Assembly (NCBI RefSeq): GCF_028710345.1
Contig: NZ_JAQTUH010000010.1
Span: 1-57,044 of the forward strand
Source: Sulfuricurvum sp.
GTDB taxonomy: Bacteria > Campylobacterota > Campylobacteria > Campylobacterales > Sulfurimonadaceae
Length of the DNA stretch: 57,044 bases
Direction of reading: 5' to 3'
The notes under the pieces are model-generated. The model saw only the letters and a program-made list of their open reading frames with translations, was not told the DNA's origin and made no database searches. Positions 34,836 through 44,279 of this stretch are shown here, one piece after another (within the stretch, counting starts at the first letter, position 1; the number at the start of each line of letters is the position of its first letter). A program made the position numbers and the translations under genes.

Positions 34836-35788
34836 TGATGTGGCAAGAGAGCGTCAACGTCCTCGTATATGAATGGCTTCAACTGCCTCATGGAGAGAAA
34901 CTCTCCGATGCTCTCAATTTTTTCATCTACGATACGGTTAAAATCCTTTTTCTCCTCACTGTAATCATTTTTGCGGTGACACTTCTGCGCTCATACTTCT
35001 CTACCGAAAAAGTACGGAAATATCTGAGTCGTAGACATGAATACACGGGAAATGTCCTCGCCGCGCTGTTCGGGATTATCACTCCGTTTTGCTCGTGTTC
35101 CGCGATTCCCCTCTTTTTGGGCTTTTTGCAAGCACGGATACCGCTGGGGGTGACGTTTAGCTATCTGATCTCCGCACCGCTCAACAACGAAATCGCCATT
35201 GCGATGCTTCTGTCGATGTTCGGATGGAAAGTGGCGGCATTGTATATCGGATTCGGTCTTCTCGTCGCTATTATCGGCGGAATCATCATCGGACGACTCG
35301 GACTGGAGAGCGAGATCCTCATTGAAGTCAAACCGATTGAGGGGGAGATTCGCGCCGAAAATCAGGTGATAGCGTTTAAAACACGTCTCAATGACGCGTG
35401 GAATTACACCCTCGATATTCTCCGTAAAATATGGCTCTATGTTTTGATCGGTGTCGGTGCAGGTGCCTTTATCCACGACTATGTCCCGACCGAGTTAATC
35501 ACCTCTATCGCGGGTGGAGACAATCTATTCGCAGTTCCTCTCGCGACACTGTTAGGAGTTCCGATGTACTCCAATGCCGCAGGGGTAATGCCGCTCATCG
35601 AAGTACTCACGTCAAAAGGGATGCTAATGGGGACGGCATTGTCGTTTATGATGGCAATCACCGCCCTCTCCCTCCCTGAAGCGATGATCCTCAAGCGGGT
35701 GATGAGTCTCAAGCTCATCGCCATCTTTTTCGGTACCGTGACGCTGGGGATTATGGGCGTCGGGTACTTATTTAATGCAATTTTATAG
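34835..35788 (+). CDS. arsP: ArsP-type permease (UPF0718/DUF318)
   Basis: Membrane permease of 317 residues with about eight helices. The signature TPFCSCSAIPLFLGF, with the Cys-Ser-Cys needed for trivalent organoarsenical transport in Campylobacter jejuni ArsP, is intact, and the second half repeats the pattern with GVPMYSNAAGVMPL. ArsP exports methylarsenite and aromatic arsenicals. Its position after arsR-arsC matches the Campylobacter ars operon by content, though there arsP comes first. It overlaps the arsC stop by one base. Other members of the family may handle other metals. Confidence 0.83.
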   Translation: MMWQESVNVLVYEWLQLPHGEKLSDALNFFIYDTVKILFLLTVIIFAVTLLRSYFSTEKVRKYLSRRHEYTGNVLAALFGIITPFCSCSAIPLFLGFLQARIPLGVTFSYLISAPLNNEIAIAMLLSMFGWKVAALYIGFGLLVAIIGGIIIGRLGLESEILIEVKPIEGEIRAENQVIAFKTRLNDAWNYTLDILRKIWLYVLIGVGAGAFIHDYVPTELITSIAGGDNLFAVPLATLLGVPMYSNAAGVMPLIEVLTSKGMLMGTALSFMMAITALSLPEAMILKRVMSLKLIAIFFGTVTLGIMGVGYLFNAIL

Positions 35789-35796
35789 GAGTTAAT

Positions 35797-36057
35797 ATGA
35801 AAATCGAAATAACCAATCAAACTAATGGAATCAAGGCATTTCTCGGCGGTTTTAGTACCGAAGAGTTAAGTGCTAAAATAGAGGCGTGTAAAACTGGAGA
35901 ATGTTCATGTAACTGTGATCCTGCTATGATGCAAAAAATCGAATCAATTGATCTAGAAAGTGTCGATGGTGGGTCAACAATCACTATTACCGGAGACGTG
36001 GATGCACAAACCCTCGCGCCGATGATGCAAGAATGCTTATTAGGAGATAAACTATGA
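35797..36057 (+). CDS. Small Cys-rich protein in the ars operon
   Basis: Not recognised. An 86-residue cytoplasmic protein with a cluster TGECSCNCDP in the middle (three cysteines in a Cys-x-Cys-x-Cys pattern), one Cys shortly before it (IEACKTG) and one near the end (QECLLG). The N-terminus begins MKIEITN, like the following thioredoxin-like protein (MKIEILG). The ribosome site is AGGAGTTAAT, and its stop overlaps the thioredoxin start by four bases, so the two are tightly co-expressed. A role in binding arsenite or passing it to ArsP is an inference from the cysteines and place. Confidence 0.72.
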   Translation: MKIEITNQTNGIKAFLGGFSTEELSAKIEACKTGECSCNCDPAMMQKIESIDLESVDGGSTITITGDVDAQTLAPMMQECLLGDKL

Positions 36058-36290
36058 AAATCGAAATTTTGGGTACGGGTTGTGCCAAATGCAAAGCCCT
36101 CGAAGAGGCGACGAAACAAGCGGTCGCAAAAAGTGGCAAGTTTGCTCAAATCGAAAAAGTCGAAGATATTATGAAAATCATGGAATACAATGTCATGAGC
36201 ACCCCCGGACTCGTGATTGATGGTAAGGTTGTCAGTACCGGAAAAGTTTTAAGTGTGGATGAGATCGTCAATTTGATCCATCAAAAATAA
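36054..36290 (+). CDS. Thioredoxin-like redox-active disulfide protein
   Basis: A 78-residue minimal thioredoxin fold with CxxC active site Cys10/Cys13 in GTGCAKCKALEEAT and the cis-proline region MSTPGLVIDGKVV. Such 'redox-active disulfide protein 2' genes commonly follow UPF0718/ArsP permeases. It could reduce ArsC, the permease cysteines or the Cys-rich protein that overlaps it. AGGAGATAAACT precedes the ATG. It is the last gene of the ars operon. Confidence 0.85.
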   Translation: MKIEILGTGCAKCKALEEATKQAVAKSGKFAQIEKVEDIMKIMEYNVMSTPGLVIDGKVVSTGKVLSVDEIVNLIHQK

Positions 36291-36302
36291 AAGAGGTGTT
36301 AA

Positions 36303-36330
36303 CTAAATCAAAAGTACTTAACTGATTTAG
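36303..36330. terminator. Inverted repeat between convergent genes
   Basis: CTAAATCA at 36303-36310 and TGATTTAG at 36323-36330 form a perfect 8-bp stem with a 12-base loop, just after the ars operon and before the stop of the convergent GGDEF/EAL gene. Position suits a two-way terminator, but there is no T-run and the stem is AT-rich. Confidence 0.35.
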
Positions 36331-36331
36331 C

Positions 36332-38698
36332 TCACACATGGCATTGTTGAATATCGCGGTCAAGTAATACCTCAAACGCATCTGCATTCATTGGTTTTGA
36401 ACACAAAAAACCTTGGAAATATTGACATTGATGCCGTTGTAAAAACTCAAACTGCTCAATCGTCTCAACCCCCTCGGCAATAACGTCAAAATTAAAAATA
36501 GAGGCCATAGAGAGGATAGTTTCAACCAATGCCGCATCATCTTTATCGGACATAATATCCCGTACAAAACTGCGATCAATTTTAAGTGTTGTAAACGGAA
36601 GTCTCTTTAGATAAGTAAGCGATGAATAACCCGTACCGAAGTCATCCATGGAAAGGCTAATACCCGCTCGGCGCAAACGGTTCATTTTTTCTATAACAGT
36701 ATCTATATTATCGATTACCATTGATTCGGTAAGCTCTAGTTCAAGCATCGAAGGGACAATCCCCGTTTCAGCGACAATGTGTATTACTCTATCAATGAAA
36801 TCACTTTGACGAAACTGCATTGCACTTACATTGACTGCAATCCGCTCTATATATGACTTAGTGACATGACTCGTTCTCCATTGGACGAACTGTGTACACG
36901 CTTCACGTAATACCCATTCACCTATCCCTACTATTTGCCCGCTTTCTTCAGCAATAGAGATAATCTCATCCGGCATAATCATACCCATTTGCGGATGATT
37001 CCATCGTAACAATGCTTCTGCACCGATAATTTTTTTAGTTCCTATCTCAATAACAGGCTGGTAATAAAGTTCTAATTCATTATTTTTAAGAGCACTTCGA
37101 AGTGCATTCTCTAAAGAGAGCCGTTTTTTAATCCATTGATCCATCTGCTCTTGATAAAATCGAGTTGTATTACGCCCCTCTTTCTTGGCTTGATACATTG
37201 CGGTATCGGCAAATTTTAACAAATCATCGGCACTTTGATCGCCACTGCTAACCAATGTGATACCTATACTTGAGGTAGTAACAATCGGTTCATTCAAACC
37301 GATATCAAACGGCATACTTAAAACATCATGTATTTTTTCAGCCACACTCTCTGCATTATTGGCAGCAATATGAGCTTCCATGCCAAGATCACTTAATAAA
37401 ATAACAAATTCATCACCGCCTAAGCGGGCAACCGTATCCCCCTCACGACAAACTCTACTTAAGCGCAAGGCAGTTTCAATCAATAATGCATCACCGACAT
37501 GGTGTCCCATCGAGTCATTAATACTTTTAAAATGGTCTAAATCTAAAAATAAAATACCCAATATATTACCATTTCGACGGTAATGGGCTAAAGCTTGCTT
37601 GATACGATCTTTTAACAATATTCGATTCGGAATATCGGTTAATGCATCGAAATAAGCTTGATGTTTCATCTGCTCTTCAGCTCGAATCCTCTCACTGATA
37701 TCAGCAACAATAGCTATACCACCGGTGAGAGCACCATATGTATCATACATGGGTGATGTTTTAAGGGTTATCCATAAATCGAGTTTATTGTACATCGTTT
37801 TATAGGGACCCTCGTAATATCCTTTTTCTCCTATTGTAGGCGCTAATAATGCTTCATTAAGTGAGGTATCGGGAAGTTTTGTAAGATCCAATCCAATCAT
37901 TCGCTCCGAATCAATACGGAGAATATTCATCATTTCGCTGTTAGAATCTACAATGATTAAATTAGTATTATAATAAAAGATACCTGCCGGAGCCTCTTTA
38001 AAAATTGTCTCAAAATATTGATCGGTTAAAACTAATGCATTGGTTGTATTTTCATGCAAGATTTTTGTTTTTAATACCTGAACCATATTTTGGTGAAAAC
38101 GGTGTGCAGTTACAATAAGAATAACCCAAAAAATAATGGTTATGAGGAGCATTGCTTGATAAATTGGATTATCTTGAAGCGAGAGGACGAAAAGCAATGG
38201 AATTAAAATTAATAATAAATAAGAATGAAATGCTTCTAATACATACGATAAACTAACAATAGAACCAGCACTCATCCCTGCTAATACAAAAATTAAAAAT
38301 ATTTGATATCCAATATCATCTGTAAGAATAAGTATCGCGGCAGCACTTCCCCACACAATAGCAGAGATTCCGGCACCAATCACAAACCATTTTTTACATT
38401 GAGGTGTGGTACGAGTGGTTGTGTTAGAGAATATTCGATACGTTGAATATCGACCTAAAACAACCAATATTTGAAGAGTAATCCATCCTATAATAATCTG
38501 ATGGATAATCACATTCCATTCTACAATGGCTAAAATAACTGTATTGACAATAACTGCCAACAAAGCTATGGGTGTTTGACGATACGCTGCTATCAGCAAT
38601 TCATCTTGGATTTTTAATTCGATTATCTCTTGTTCATCACGCTCTAAGTGAGTAATATCAAAATTATCACGAAAAAATCTTTTATTTTTAAATTTCAT
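36332..38698 (-). CDS. Membrane GGDEF/EAL protein with PAS domain
   Basis: A 788-residue c-di-GMP protein. An N-terminal membrane region (about residues 35-205) has five or six hydrophobic helices, followed by a PAS domain (about 220-345), a GGDEF domain with intact LGGDEF (about 350-510) and an EAL domain with GAEALLRW and later DDFGTGYSSL (about 525-775). Both catalytic signatures look intact, so it could make and break c-di-GMP, with one activity probably dominant. The gene is next to the flgA operon but divergent, which fits a possible role in motility control; that is inference. Confidence 0.87.
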   Translation of the reverse strand: MKFKNKRFFRDNFDITHLERDEQEIIELKIQDELLIAAYRQTPIALLAVIVNTVILAIVEWNVIIHQIIIGWITLQILVVLGRYSTYRIFSNTTTRTTPQCKKWFVIGAGISAIVWGSAAAILILTDDIGYQIFLIFVLAGMSAGSIVSLSYVLEAFHSYLLLILIPLLFVLSLQDNPIYQAMLLITIIFWVILIVTAHRFHQNMVQVLKTKILHENTTNALVLTDQYFETIFKEAPAGIFYYNTNLIIVDSNSEMMNILRIDSERMIGLDLTKLPDTSLNEALLAPTIGEKGYYEGPYKTMYNKLDLWITLKTSPMYDTYGALTGGIAIVADISERIRAEEQMKHQAYFDALTDIPNRILLKDRIKQALAHYRRNGNILGILFLDLDHFKSINDSMGHHVGDALLIETALRLSRVCREGDTVARLGGDEFVILLSDLGMEAHIAANNAESVAEKIHDVLSMPFDIGLNEPIVTTSSIGITLVSSGDQSADDLLKFADTAMYQAKKEGRNTTRFYQEQMDQWIKKRLSLENALRSALKNNELELYYQPVIEIGTKKIIGAEALLRWNHPQMGMIMPDEIISIAEESGQIVGIGEWVLREACTQFVQWRTSHVTKSYIERIAVNVSAMQFRQSDFIDRVIHIVAETGIVPSMLELELTESMVIDNIDTVIEKMNRLRRAGISLSMDDFGTGYSSLTYLKRLPFTTLKIDRSFVRDIMSDKDDAALVETILSMASIFNFDVIAEGVETIEQFEFLQRHQCQYFQGFLCSKPMNADAFEVLLDRDIQQCHV

Positions 38699-38763
38699 AA
38701 ATTATTCCAAAATGTTTTCAAGCTCGTAAATGGTACAATATTTTACACAATTTCTTAGCATTA

Positions 38764-39645
38764 ATGGCGGTTTTACATTTGGTTAAATACATTTTCTTTT
38801 TATTAATGAATATAAATGTCATAAATGCCGCTCTGTTGCAATCCAATTATTTTTTTGATTCCCCTACAATCATGTCGCATGCACTCGATCCAAAATGTCC
38901 AAAAAACTTTGAACTTTTACGTATTCCTGAGGGAGAGAGTGTTTTTCGTGTTAACGCACAAGTTATTTTAAAAAGTTTTGAGTTGGAGGGATGTGAAATC
39001 GAAAATAACACTATTCATACTGTCACCTTTACAAAACAGAGTTCCACCGACTTAAAAGAATTGGAAAAACAGGTAGAGAGATTTTTTAAAGCACAATATC
39101 CTACTATTCAAATTGAATCAATCCATATTTTTCCACATGGTTATATCGATTCTTTAAACAAAACGGCAAAAGCAATCTTTGAACCCAATGCGTCTATGAA
39201 AAGCAAAGGGGTCTTTTATGTTCAAGATAGTCATGGACTTCGACGCTATTTTGATTTTTCGATTGAAGCGACACTTTCAATACTTCATACAAGTAAAAAA
39301 GTCTCCCGTAAAGAGATACTCTCTCTGAATAACGTATTGATAAAAACAATCCCCTTCAAATCCTTTCAAGGAAAACCGATAATTTCTTTGAATAACGAAT
39401 CTCAGCGATTCCGTGCATCCCTTAAAGAAAATACACCTATCCTTGATCGTAATATCGAACCCCTTCCCCTAGTATTTAAAGATTCAAAAGTCAGTGTTGT
39501 AGTCAGAAATGAGACCGTCGAAGTAGAGTTTATCGCCACTGCAACACAAGAGGGGGCTCTGTATGATATTATTACGATTGAAAAAAGCGACGGTAAACGT
39601 GGACGTGCAAAAATAATCGGGGAAAATCAGGTGGAATTGCAATGA
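38764..39645 (+). CDS. flgA: Flagellar basal-body P-ring formation protein FlgA
   Basis: Periplasmic chaperone for assembly of the flagellar P ring. The signal peptide ends near residue 22 (INVINA). The C-terminal half holds the SAF-type domain with KVSRKEILSLNNVLIKTIPF and the terminal YDIITIEKSDGKRGRAKIIG, typical of FlgA. Length is 293 residues, with an N-terminal extension as in other Campylobacterota. No clear ribosome site precedes the ATG. It opens a tightly packed operon with ubiX, coaD, tmk, hisS, speA and cysE. Confidence 0.87.
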   Translation: MAVLHLVKYIFFLLMNINVINAALLQSNYFFDSPTIMSHALDPKCPKNFELLRIPEGESVFRVNAQVILKSFELEGCEIENNTIHTVTFTKQSSTDLKELEKQVERFFKAQYPTIQIESIHIFPHGYIDSLNKTAKAIFEPNASMKSKGVFYVQDSHGLRRYFDFSIEATLSILHTSKKVSRKEILSLNNVLIKTIPFKSFQGKPIISLNNESQRFRASLKENTPILDRNIEPLPLVFKDSKVSVVVRNETVEVEFIATATQEGALYDIITIEKSDGKRGRAKIIGENQVELQ

Positions 39646-40166
39646 AAATCATAGTGGGAATCAGCGGTGCGAGCGGTGCGGCACTTGGAATCAAATTTTT
39701 ACACGCCCTCCCCTCTGAGCATAAAAAGCACCTTATTATTTCCGAACATGCCCAAATCGTTTTGGAAAAAGAAGAAAATACTGTTTTGCATCAAAATAAC
39801 GAAATTTGGGCATCCGTGGCATCTGGTTCATACGGTGCCGATGCAATGATTATCACCCCATGCAGTATGAATACCCTCGCTAAAATTGCGTGTGGAATCG
39901 CTGATAACCTCATCACACGTGCTGCTAGTGTTATGATAAAAGAGCAGCGTAAACTTATCCTTATACCGCGTGAAATCCCATTTTCACCTATTGCGCTAGA
40001 GAATATGCTCAAACTCTCACGTCTAGGGGTTATTATCGCTCCTCCCGCATTGGCGTATTATGGTGAGCAAACAACACTTGAAGAGATGGAAAACTTTATG
40101 ATGGGAAAATGGATGGATTTAATGGGGATCGAAAACACTCTCTATAAACGTTGGGATGATAAATGA
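39642..40166 (+). CDS. ubiX: Flavin prenyltransferase UbiX
   Basis: Makes prenylated FMN, the cofactor of UbiD-type decarboxylases. FMN-binding GISGASGAALG at the N-terminus, the DAMIITPCSMNTLAKIACGIADNLITRAA stretch and REIPFSPIALENMLKLSRLG are family signatures. Length 174 residues is slightly shorter than E. coli UbiX. Its ATG overlaps the flgA stop (ATGA), and its own stop overlaps coaD in the same way. No ubiD gene is in the window. Confidence 0.93.
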   Translation: MKIIVGISGASGAALGIKFLHALPSEHKKHLIISEHAQIVLEKEENTVLHQNNEIWASVASGSYGADAMIITPCSMNTLAKIACGIADNLITRAASVMIKEQRKLILIPREIPFSPIALENMLKLSRLGVIIAPPALAYYGEQTTLEEMENFMMGKWMDLMGIENTLYKRWDDK

Positions 40167-40654
40167 AAAAAATAGCCCTTTATCCGGGAACCTTTGATCC
40201 AATTACAAACGGACACTTTGATATTATCGAACGAGGAGTTAAGCTTTTCGATGAAGTAATCATTGCTGTTGCTGATTCACGCGAAAAAAAACCGATGTTT
40301 TCACTAGAAGAGCGTATAGAGATGACTAAACTTGCTGTCCAAGATTTGGAACGGGTTCGGGTCGTCGGCTTTGATAATTTGACCGTTGAATTAGCGAACT
40401 CTTTAGGAGCTACCGTTCTTATACGTGGGCTTCGAGCAGTAAGCGATTTTGAGTTTGAGCTTCAGTTAGGTTACCTTAATCACTCACTCGATCCCGAGAT
40501 CGAAACGGTCTATCTTATGCCACGTCTTAAGCATGCTTTTATCAGCTCCTCTATCGTCCGTAATCTTCTAAAATTCAACGGTAAAACAGTCCATTTGCTT
40601 CCACCGTCAGTTCAAAGCGTTATAGGGGGGATGAACTCATGTACGTTGCAATAG
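40163..40654 (+). CDS. coaD: Phosphopantetheine adenylyltransferase
   Basis: Fourth step of coenzyme A synthesis: adenylates 4'-phosphopantetheine. The nucleotidyltransferase motifs YPGTFDPITNGHFDII (with the TxGH-type site) and ISSSIVRNLL are intact. Length 163 residues is normal. The start overlaps the ubiX stop by four bases, and the last 16 bases overlap tmk in another frame. Confidence 0.95.
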   Translation: MKKIALYPGTFDPITNGHFDIIERGVKLFDEVIIAVADSREKKPMFSLEERIEMTKLAVQDLERVRVVGFDNLTVELANSLGATVLIRGLRAVSDFEFELQLGYLNHSLDPEIETVYLMPRLKHAFISSSIVRNLLKFNGKTVHLLPPSVQSVIGGMNSCTLQ

Positions 40655-41220
40655 AGGGGATCGATACTGCCGGAAAAAGTACCCAAATAGAAGCTCTTAA
40701 ATCCCTGTTTCCTGATGCACTTATCACCAAAGAACCGGGGGGAACAGCTACGGGTGTAGAAATCCGAAACATGGTTTTATTTGGAAATCTCAAAAGCAAA
40801 ATGGCTGAGATTTTGCTCTTTTTAGCTGACCGTGCCGAGCATACCGAATCAGTTATCGTCCCTAATCTGAATAAACTCATTATCAGTGACCGCTCTGCCG
40901 TATCGGGTATGGCGTATGCGAGTGTCCAAAACCTCTGCGATGAGTCTACCCTCGTGATGCTTAACCGCCTCGCTACCAACGGAACTTTACCCGATACAGT
41001 ATTTATTTTAAAACTTACCTCCGAAGAACTAACCTATCGTTTGAGTCAAAAAGAGCACGATGTGATCGAATCACGAGGAGTCGATTATCTCCTCTCTATC
41101 CAAGAAGCCCTTATCGCATCTGCCTATGCACTTGGAATTACAACCCATGTAATCGATGCGACACAATCTATTGATACAATTACACATGAAATTACCACCC
41201 TTATCAAAGGAGCCTTATGA
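40639..41220 (+). CDS. tmk: Thymidylate kinase
   Basis: Phosphorylates dTMP to dTDP. P-loop EGIDTAGKSTQ at the N-terminus, the ISDRSAVSGMAY region (DR motif) and LKLTSEELTYRLSQ lid region are present. At 193 residues it is slightly short. The ATG lies within coaD, with a GGGGGG stretch as ribosome site eight bases upstream, and the stop overlaps hisS (ATGA), so its expression depends on translational coupling. Confidence 0.93.
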   Translation: MYVAIEGIDTAGKSTQIEALKSLFPDALITKEPGGTATGVEIRNMVLFGNLKSKMAEILLFLADRAEHTESVIVPNLNKLIISDRSAVSGMAYASVQNLCDESTLVMLNRLATNGTLPDTVFILKLTSEELTYRLSQKEHDVIESRGVDYLLSIQEALIASAYALGITTHVIDATQSIDTITHEITTLIKGAL

Positions 41221-42437
41221 TCCAATCTTTGCGCGGAATGAACGACATCTTATCCGATAATTATGAACGTTTTGAATACTTTATCAACACTGCTACGACT
41301 ATCACTAAACGGTACGGTTTTCACTACATCGAAACCCCCCTTCTCGAAGAGACAGCACTTTTTAAACGCTCTGTCGGGGAGTCCAGCGATATCGTCGGTA
41401 AAGAGATGTACCAGTTCACCGACAAAGGGGGAAATGACGTTTGTTTACGCCCCGAGGGTACAGCAGGGGTTGTACGGGCATTTGTCCAAAACAAACTCGA
41501 TAAAAAAGGGGGAATCCACCGCTTTTTTTACCACGGCTCGATGTTCCGCTATGAACGCCCCCAAAAAGGTCGGTTACGCCAATTTCACCAGTTTGGTGTA
41601 GAGAGTTTCGGGGTTGCCTCGGTCTATGAAGATGCATTGATGATCATGATGGTTTCCGATATTCTCAAAGCACTGGGGATTGGATACCGCCTCAAACTCA
41701 ATTCCCTCGGAGATCAACACTGTATGCCCGCCTACCGTGAAAAACTCGTCCGTTTTATCGAAAGTTGCGGTGATGCTATTTGCGGTGATTGCGAACGTCG
41801 TAAACTCACCAACCCTATCCGAGTACTTGATTGTAAAAACGAAGCGTGTCAAAGCCTCTATGCCAACGCCCCAAAACTGATTGATAACCTCTGTGGTGAA
41901 TGTGAAAGCGATTTCAATACTTTAAAAACGATCTTAGATCAGCACGCCATCAGCTACGAAGTGGATACCCATTTGGTTCGGGGATTGGATTACTATTCCA
42001 AAACCGCTTTTGAGTTTGTCAGCGATAACATCGGCTCTCAAAGTGCCATAGCAGGAGGGGGACGCTATGATCGACTCATCGAATTTTTGGATGGAAAACC
42101 AACCCCTGCGGTAGGATTTGCGCTGGGAATCGAGCGGTTAATGGAGCTTATCGTGATACCTGAACCTATCCGTGAGGGGTATTATTTGGGGGCTATGGAA
42201 GAGGAATCGTTACCGATGGTTCTCAAAGCAGCCGAAGTCTTGCGTAAACGTGATAAAGCAGTGGTTGAATATAAACCTCGAAAGCTTCAAGATCACCTCA
42301 AAGGTGCGGATAAAATCAATGCTCGTTATTGTGTCGTGGTGGGTGAAAATGAACGTCTTAACAATACACTTTGGGTGAAAGATTTGGATGAAAAAACCGA
42401 ATCACTGATTCCATTTGATGATTTTTACAAAGGATAA
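41217..42437 (+). CDS. hisS: Histidyl-tRNA synthetase
   Basis: Charges tRNA-His. Class II synthetase motifs are visible: motif 1 near YGFHYIETPLLEETALF, motif 2 FFYHGSMFRYERPQKGRLRQFHQ, the histidine-specific LVRGLDYYSKTAFEF and motif 3 PAVGFALGIERL. The C-terminal anticodon-binding domain follows (about residues 320-406). Length 406 residues. It overlaps tmk by four bases and precedes speA by three bases. Confidence 0.96.
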   Translation: MIQSLRGMNDILSDNYERFEYFINTATTITKRYGFHYIETPLLEETALFKRSVGESSDIVGKEMYQFTDKGGNDVCLRPEGTAGVVRAFVQNKLDKKGGIHRFFYHGSMFRYERPQKGRLRQFHQFGVESFGVASVYEDALMIMMVSDILKALGIGYRLKLNSLGDQHCMPAYREKLVRFIESCGDAICGDCERRKLTNPIRVLDCKNEACQSLYANAPKLIDNLCGECESDFNTLKTILDQHAISYEVDTHLVRGLDYYSKTAFEFVSDNIGSQSAIAGGGRYDRLIEFLDGKPTPAVGFALGIERLMELIVIPEPIREGYYLGAMEEESLPMVLKAAEVLRKRDKAVVEYKPRKLQDHLKGADKINARYCVVVGENERLNNTLWVKDLDEKTESLIPFDDFYKG

Positions 42438-42440
42438 AGT

Positions 42441-44270
42441 ATGCAAAATTATGGAATCGATATCTGGGGTGAAAACAATTTTATGATTGATCAGGGGATG
42501 GTCAAAGTGAACTATAAAAGCTCCCCTTCTCTCATCGAAATTACCCAAAAAATCCGTAAAACCAACCTTCGCGGTCCATTGATTTTGCGTTTCCCCCATC
42601 TCATCGGCAAACAAATCGATCTGCTCTATTCGAACTTTCAACGGGCAATTTTTGAAAACGACTACACCGGAAAATTTCGCGCCGTATTCCCACTAAAAGT
42701 AAACCAATTCCCCGAAGCAGTCGATGCCATCGTCGAACACGGTGAAAAATACGGTTATGGTTTGGAAGCGGGTTCAAAAGCCGAACTCGCTTTAGCAATG
42801 GCAAAAACCCCCATCGGCTCACCCATCACCGTCAACGGCTTTAAAGACGAAGAGATGGTCACATTGGGCTTTATGGCAGCACAAATGGGGCATGACATCA
42901 CCATCACCATCGAAGGTATCGGTGAGCTAGAGTGGATTATCGACGTTGCCCAACAATGTAACCTCAAAGTCCCCAACATCGGTATCCGTGTCCGCCTCCA
43001 ATCTGAAGGAAGTGGTATTTGGGCAAAAAGTAGCGGGTTAAGTGCCAAATTCGGTCTCACCTCCACCGAACTTATCGAAGCGATTATCATGCTCCAAGAG
43101 AACAATATGGTGGAATATTTTACAATGATTCATTTCCACGTCGGAAGCCAAATGCAAGATATCTCGACCCTTAAACGGGTATTGCGTGAATCGGGAAATA
43201 TCTATGCCGAACTCAAAAAAATGGGGGCAACCAACCTCGGTGCTATTAACATCGGTGGAGGTTTAGCGGTTGAATACTCTCAACACACCTCGAATCGTCT
43301 ACGAAACTATACCTTAGAAGAGTTCTCCAACAGTGTCGTCTTTTTGCTTCGTGAAATTATGAACGCCAAAGGGGTCGATCATCCCGATATTTACACCGAA
43401 TCGGGTCGTTTTATCGTTGCAGCACACTCGGTTCTAATCACTCCGGTATTAGAGCTATTCTCTCACGATTATCAAGAAAAATCACTCAAACTCAAAGAGA
43501 GCAATCCTCCCCTTATCGAAGAGTTACGTGAGCTCAATAGCCTCCTATCCCCTCGAACCTGTATTGAGTACATGCACGATGCGCTCGATCACATGGAATC
43601 ACTCTTAACTCTCTTTAATCTCGGTCATATCGATTTACAAGACCGCTCAAACGCAGAGATTTTGGTGCATCAAATCATCAAAAAATCACTCTACCTCTCC
43701 CAAGACAACCTTGTTCCTGAGATAGAGCGATTGCAAGTCAAACTCCAAGAGCGTTATCTTATTAACAGCTCTATTTTCCAAAGTATCCCCGATTATTGGG
43801 GGCTACAACAACAATTCCCTATCATGCCGCTGGATCGTTTAAATATCCCCGCTATTCGCGCCGCTTCGCTATGGGATATCACCTGTGATAGTGACGGAGA
43901 GATACGATTCAAACCTGAAACACCGTTGTATCTGCACGATATCGATTTGGATGAAGAGGAATATTTTCTTGCTTTCTTCAATGTCGGAGCCTACCAAGAA
44001 ACCTTGGGGATGAACCATAATCTCTTTACTCACCCCAACGAATGTACCATTATCATCCATGATAACGGTTATGAGATTGAAAACTTCACCGAATCAGATA
44101 ATGTGTTAAATATTTTAGAAGATATCGGTTACGATAGCTCTAAACTTCTTACTAACCTTAAAAATAAACTGGCACTGAGTGATTTTATGACAGAAGAAGA
44201 AAAAACAGATACACTTCAAAAACTCGAAATGTATCTGTATCAAAACGGATATCTACGAACAACACGATAA
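42441..44270 (+). CDS. speA: Biosynthetic arginine decarboxylase
   Basis: Converts arginine to agmatine, the entry to polyamine synthesis. A 609-residue fold-type III PLP enzyme: the PLP lysine is in FPLKVNQFPEAV, followed by GYGLEAGSKAEL, the HFHVGSQ and INIGGGLAVEY stretches and ESGRFIVAAHSVL. The length fits SpeA (about 630-660 in E. coli). No agmatinase or agmatine deiminase is in the window. It lies in the conserved flgA-cysE operon. Confidence 0.95.
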   Translation: MQNYGIDIWGENNFMIDQGMVKVNYKSSPSLIEITQKIRKTNLRGPLILRFPHLIGKQIDLLYSNFQRAIFENDYTGKFRAVFPLKVNQFPEAVDAIVEHGEKYGYGLEAGSKAELALAMAKTPIGSPITVNGFKDEEMVTLGFMAAQMGHDITITIEGIGELEWIIDVAQQCNLKVPNIGIRVRLQSEGSGIWAKSSGLSAKFGLTSTELIEAIIMLQENNMVEYFTMIHFHVGSQMQDISTLKRVLRESGNIYAELKKMGATNLGAINIGGGLAVEYSQHTSNRLRNYTLEEFSNSVVFLLREIMNAKGVDHPDIYTESGRFIVAAHSVLITPVLELFSHDYQEKSLKLKESNPPLIEELRELNSLLSPRTCIEYMHDALDHMESLLTLFNLGHIDLQDRSNAEILVHQIIKKSLYLSQDNLVPEIERLQVKLQERYLINSSIFQSIPDYWGLQQQFPIMPLDRLNIPAIRAASLWDITCDSDGEIRFKPETPLYLHDIDLDEEEYFLAFFNVGAYQETLGMNHNLFTHPNECTIIIHDNGYEIENFTESDNVLNILEDIGYDSSKLLTNLKNKLALSDFMTEEEKTDTLQKLEMYLYQNGYLRTTR

Positions 44271-44279
44271 GGATTTTTT

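Noticed and set aside
34991..35476. Open frame of 161 codons antisense to arsP
   Set aside because: It lies wholly opposite a clear membrane permease gene, has no plausible ribosome site context and its product is unlike any protein family; it is a by-product of codon use.
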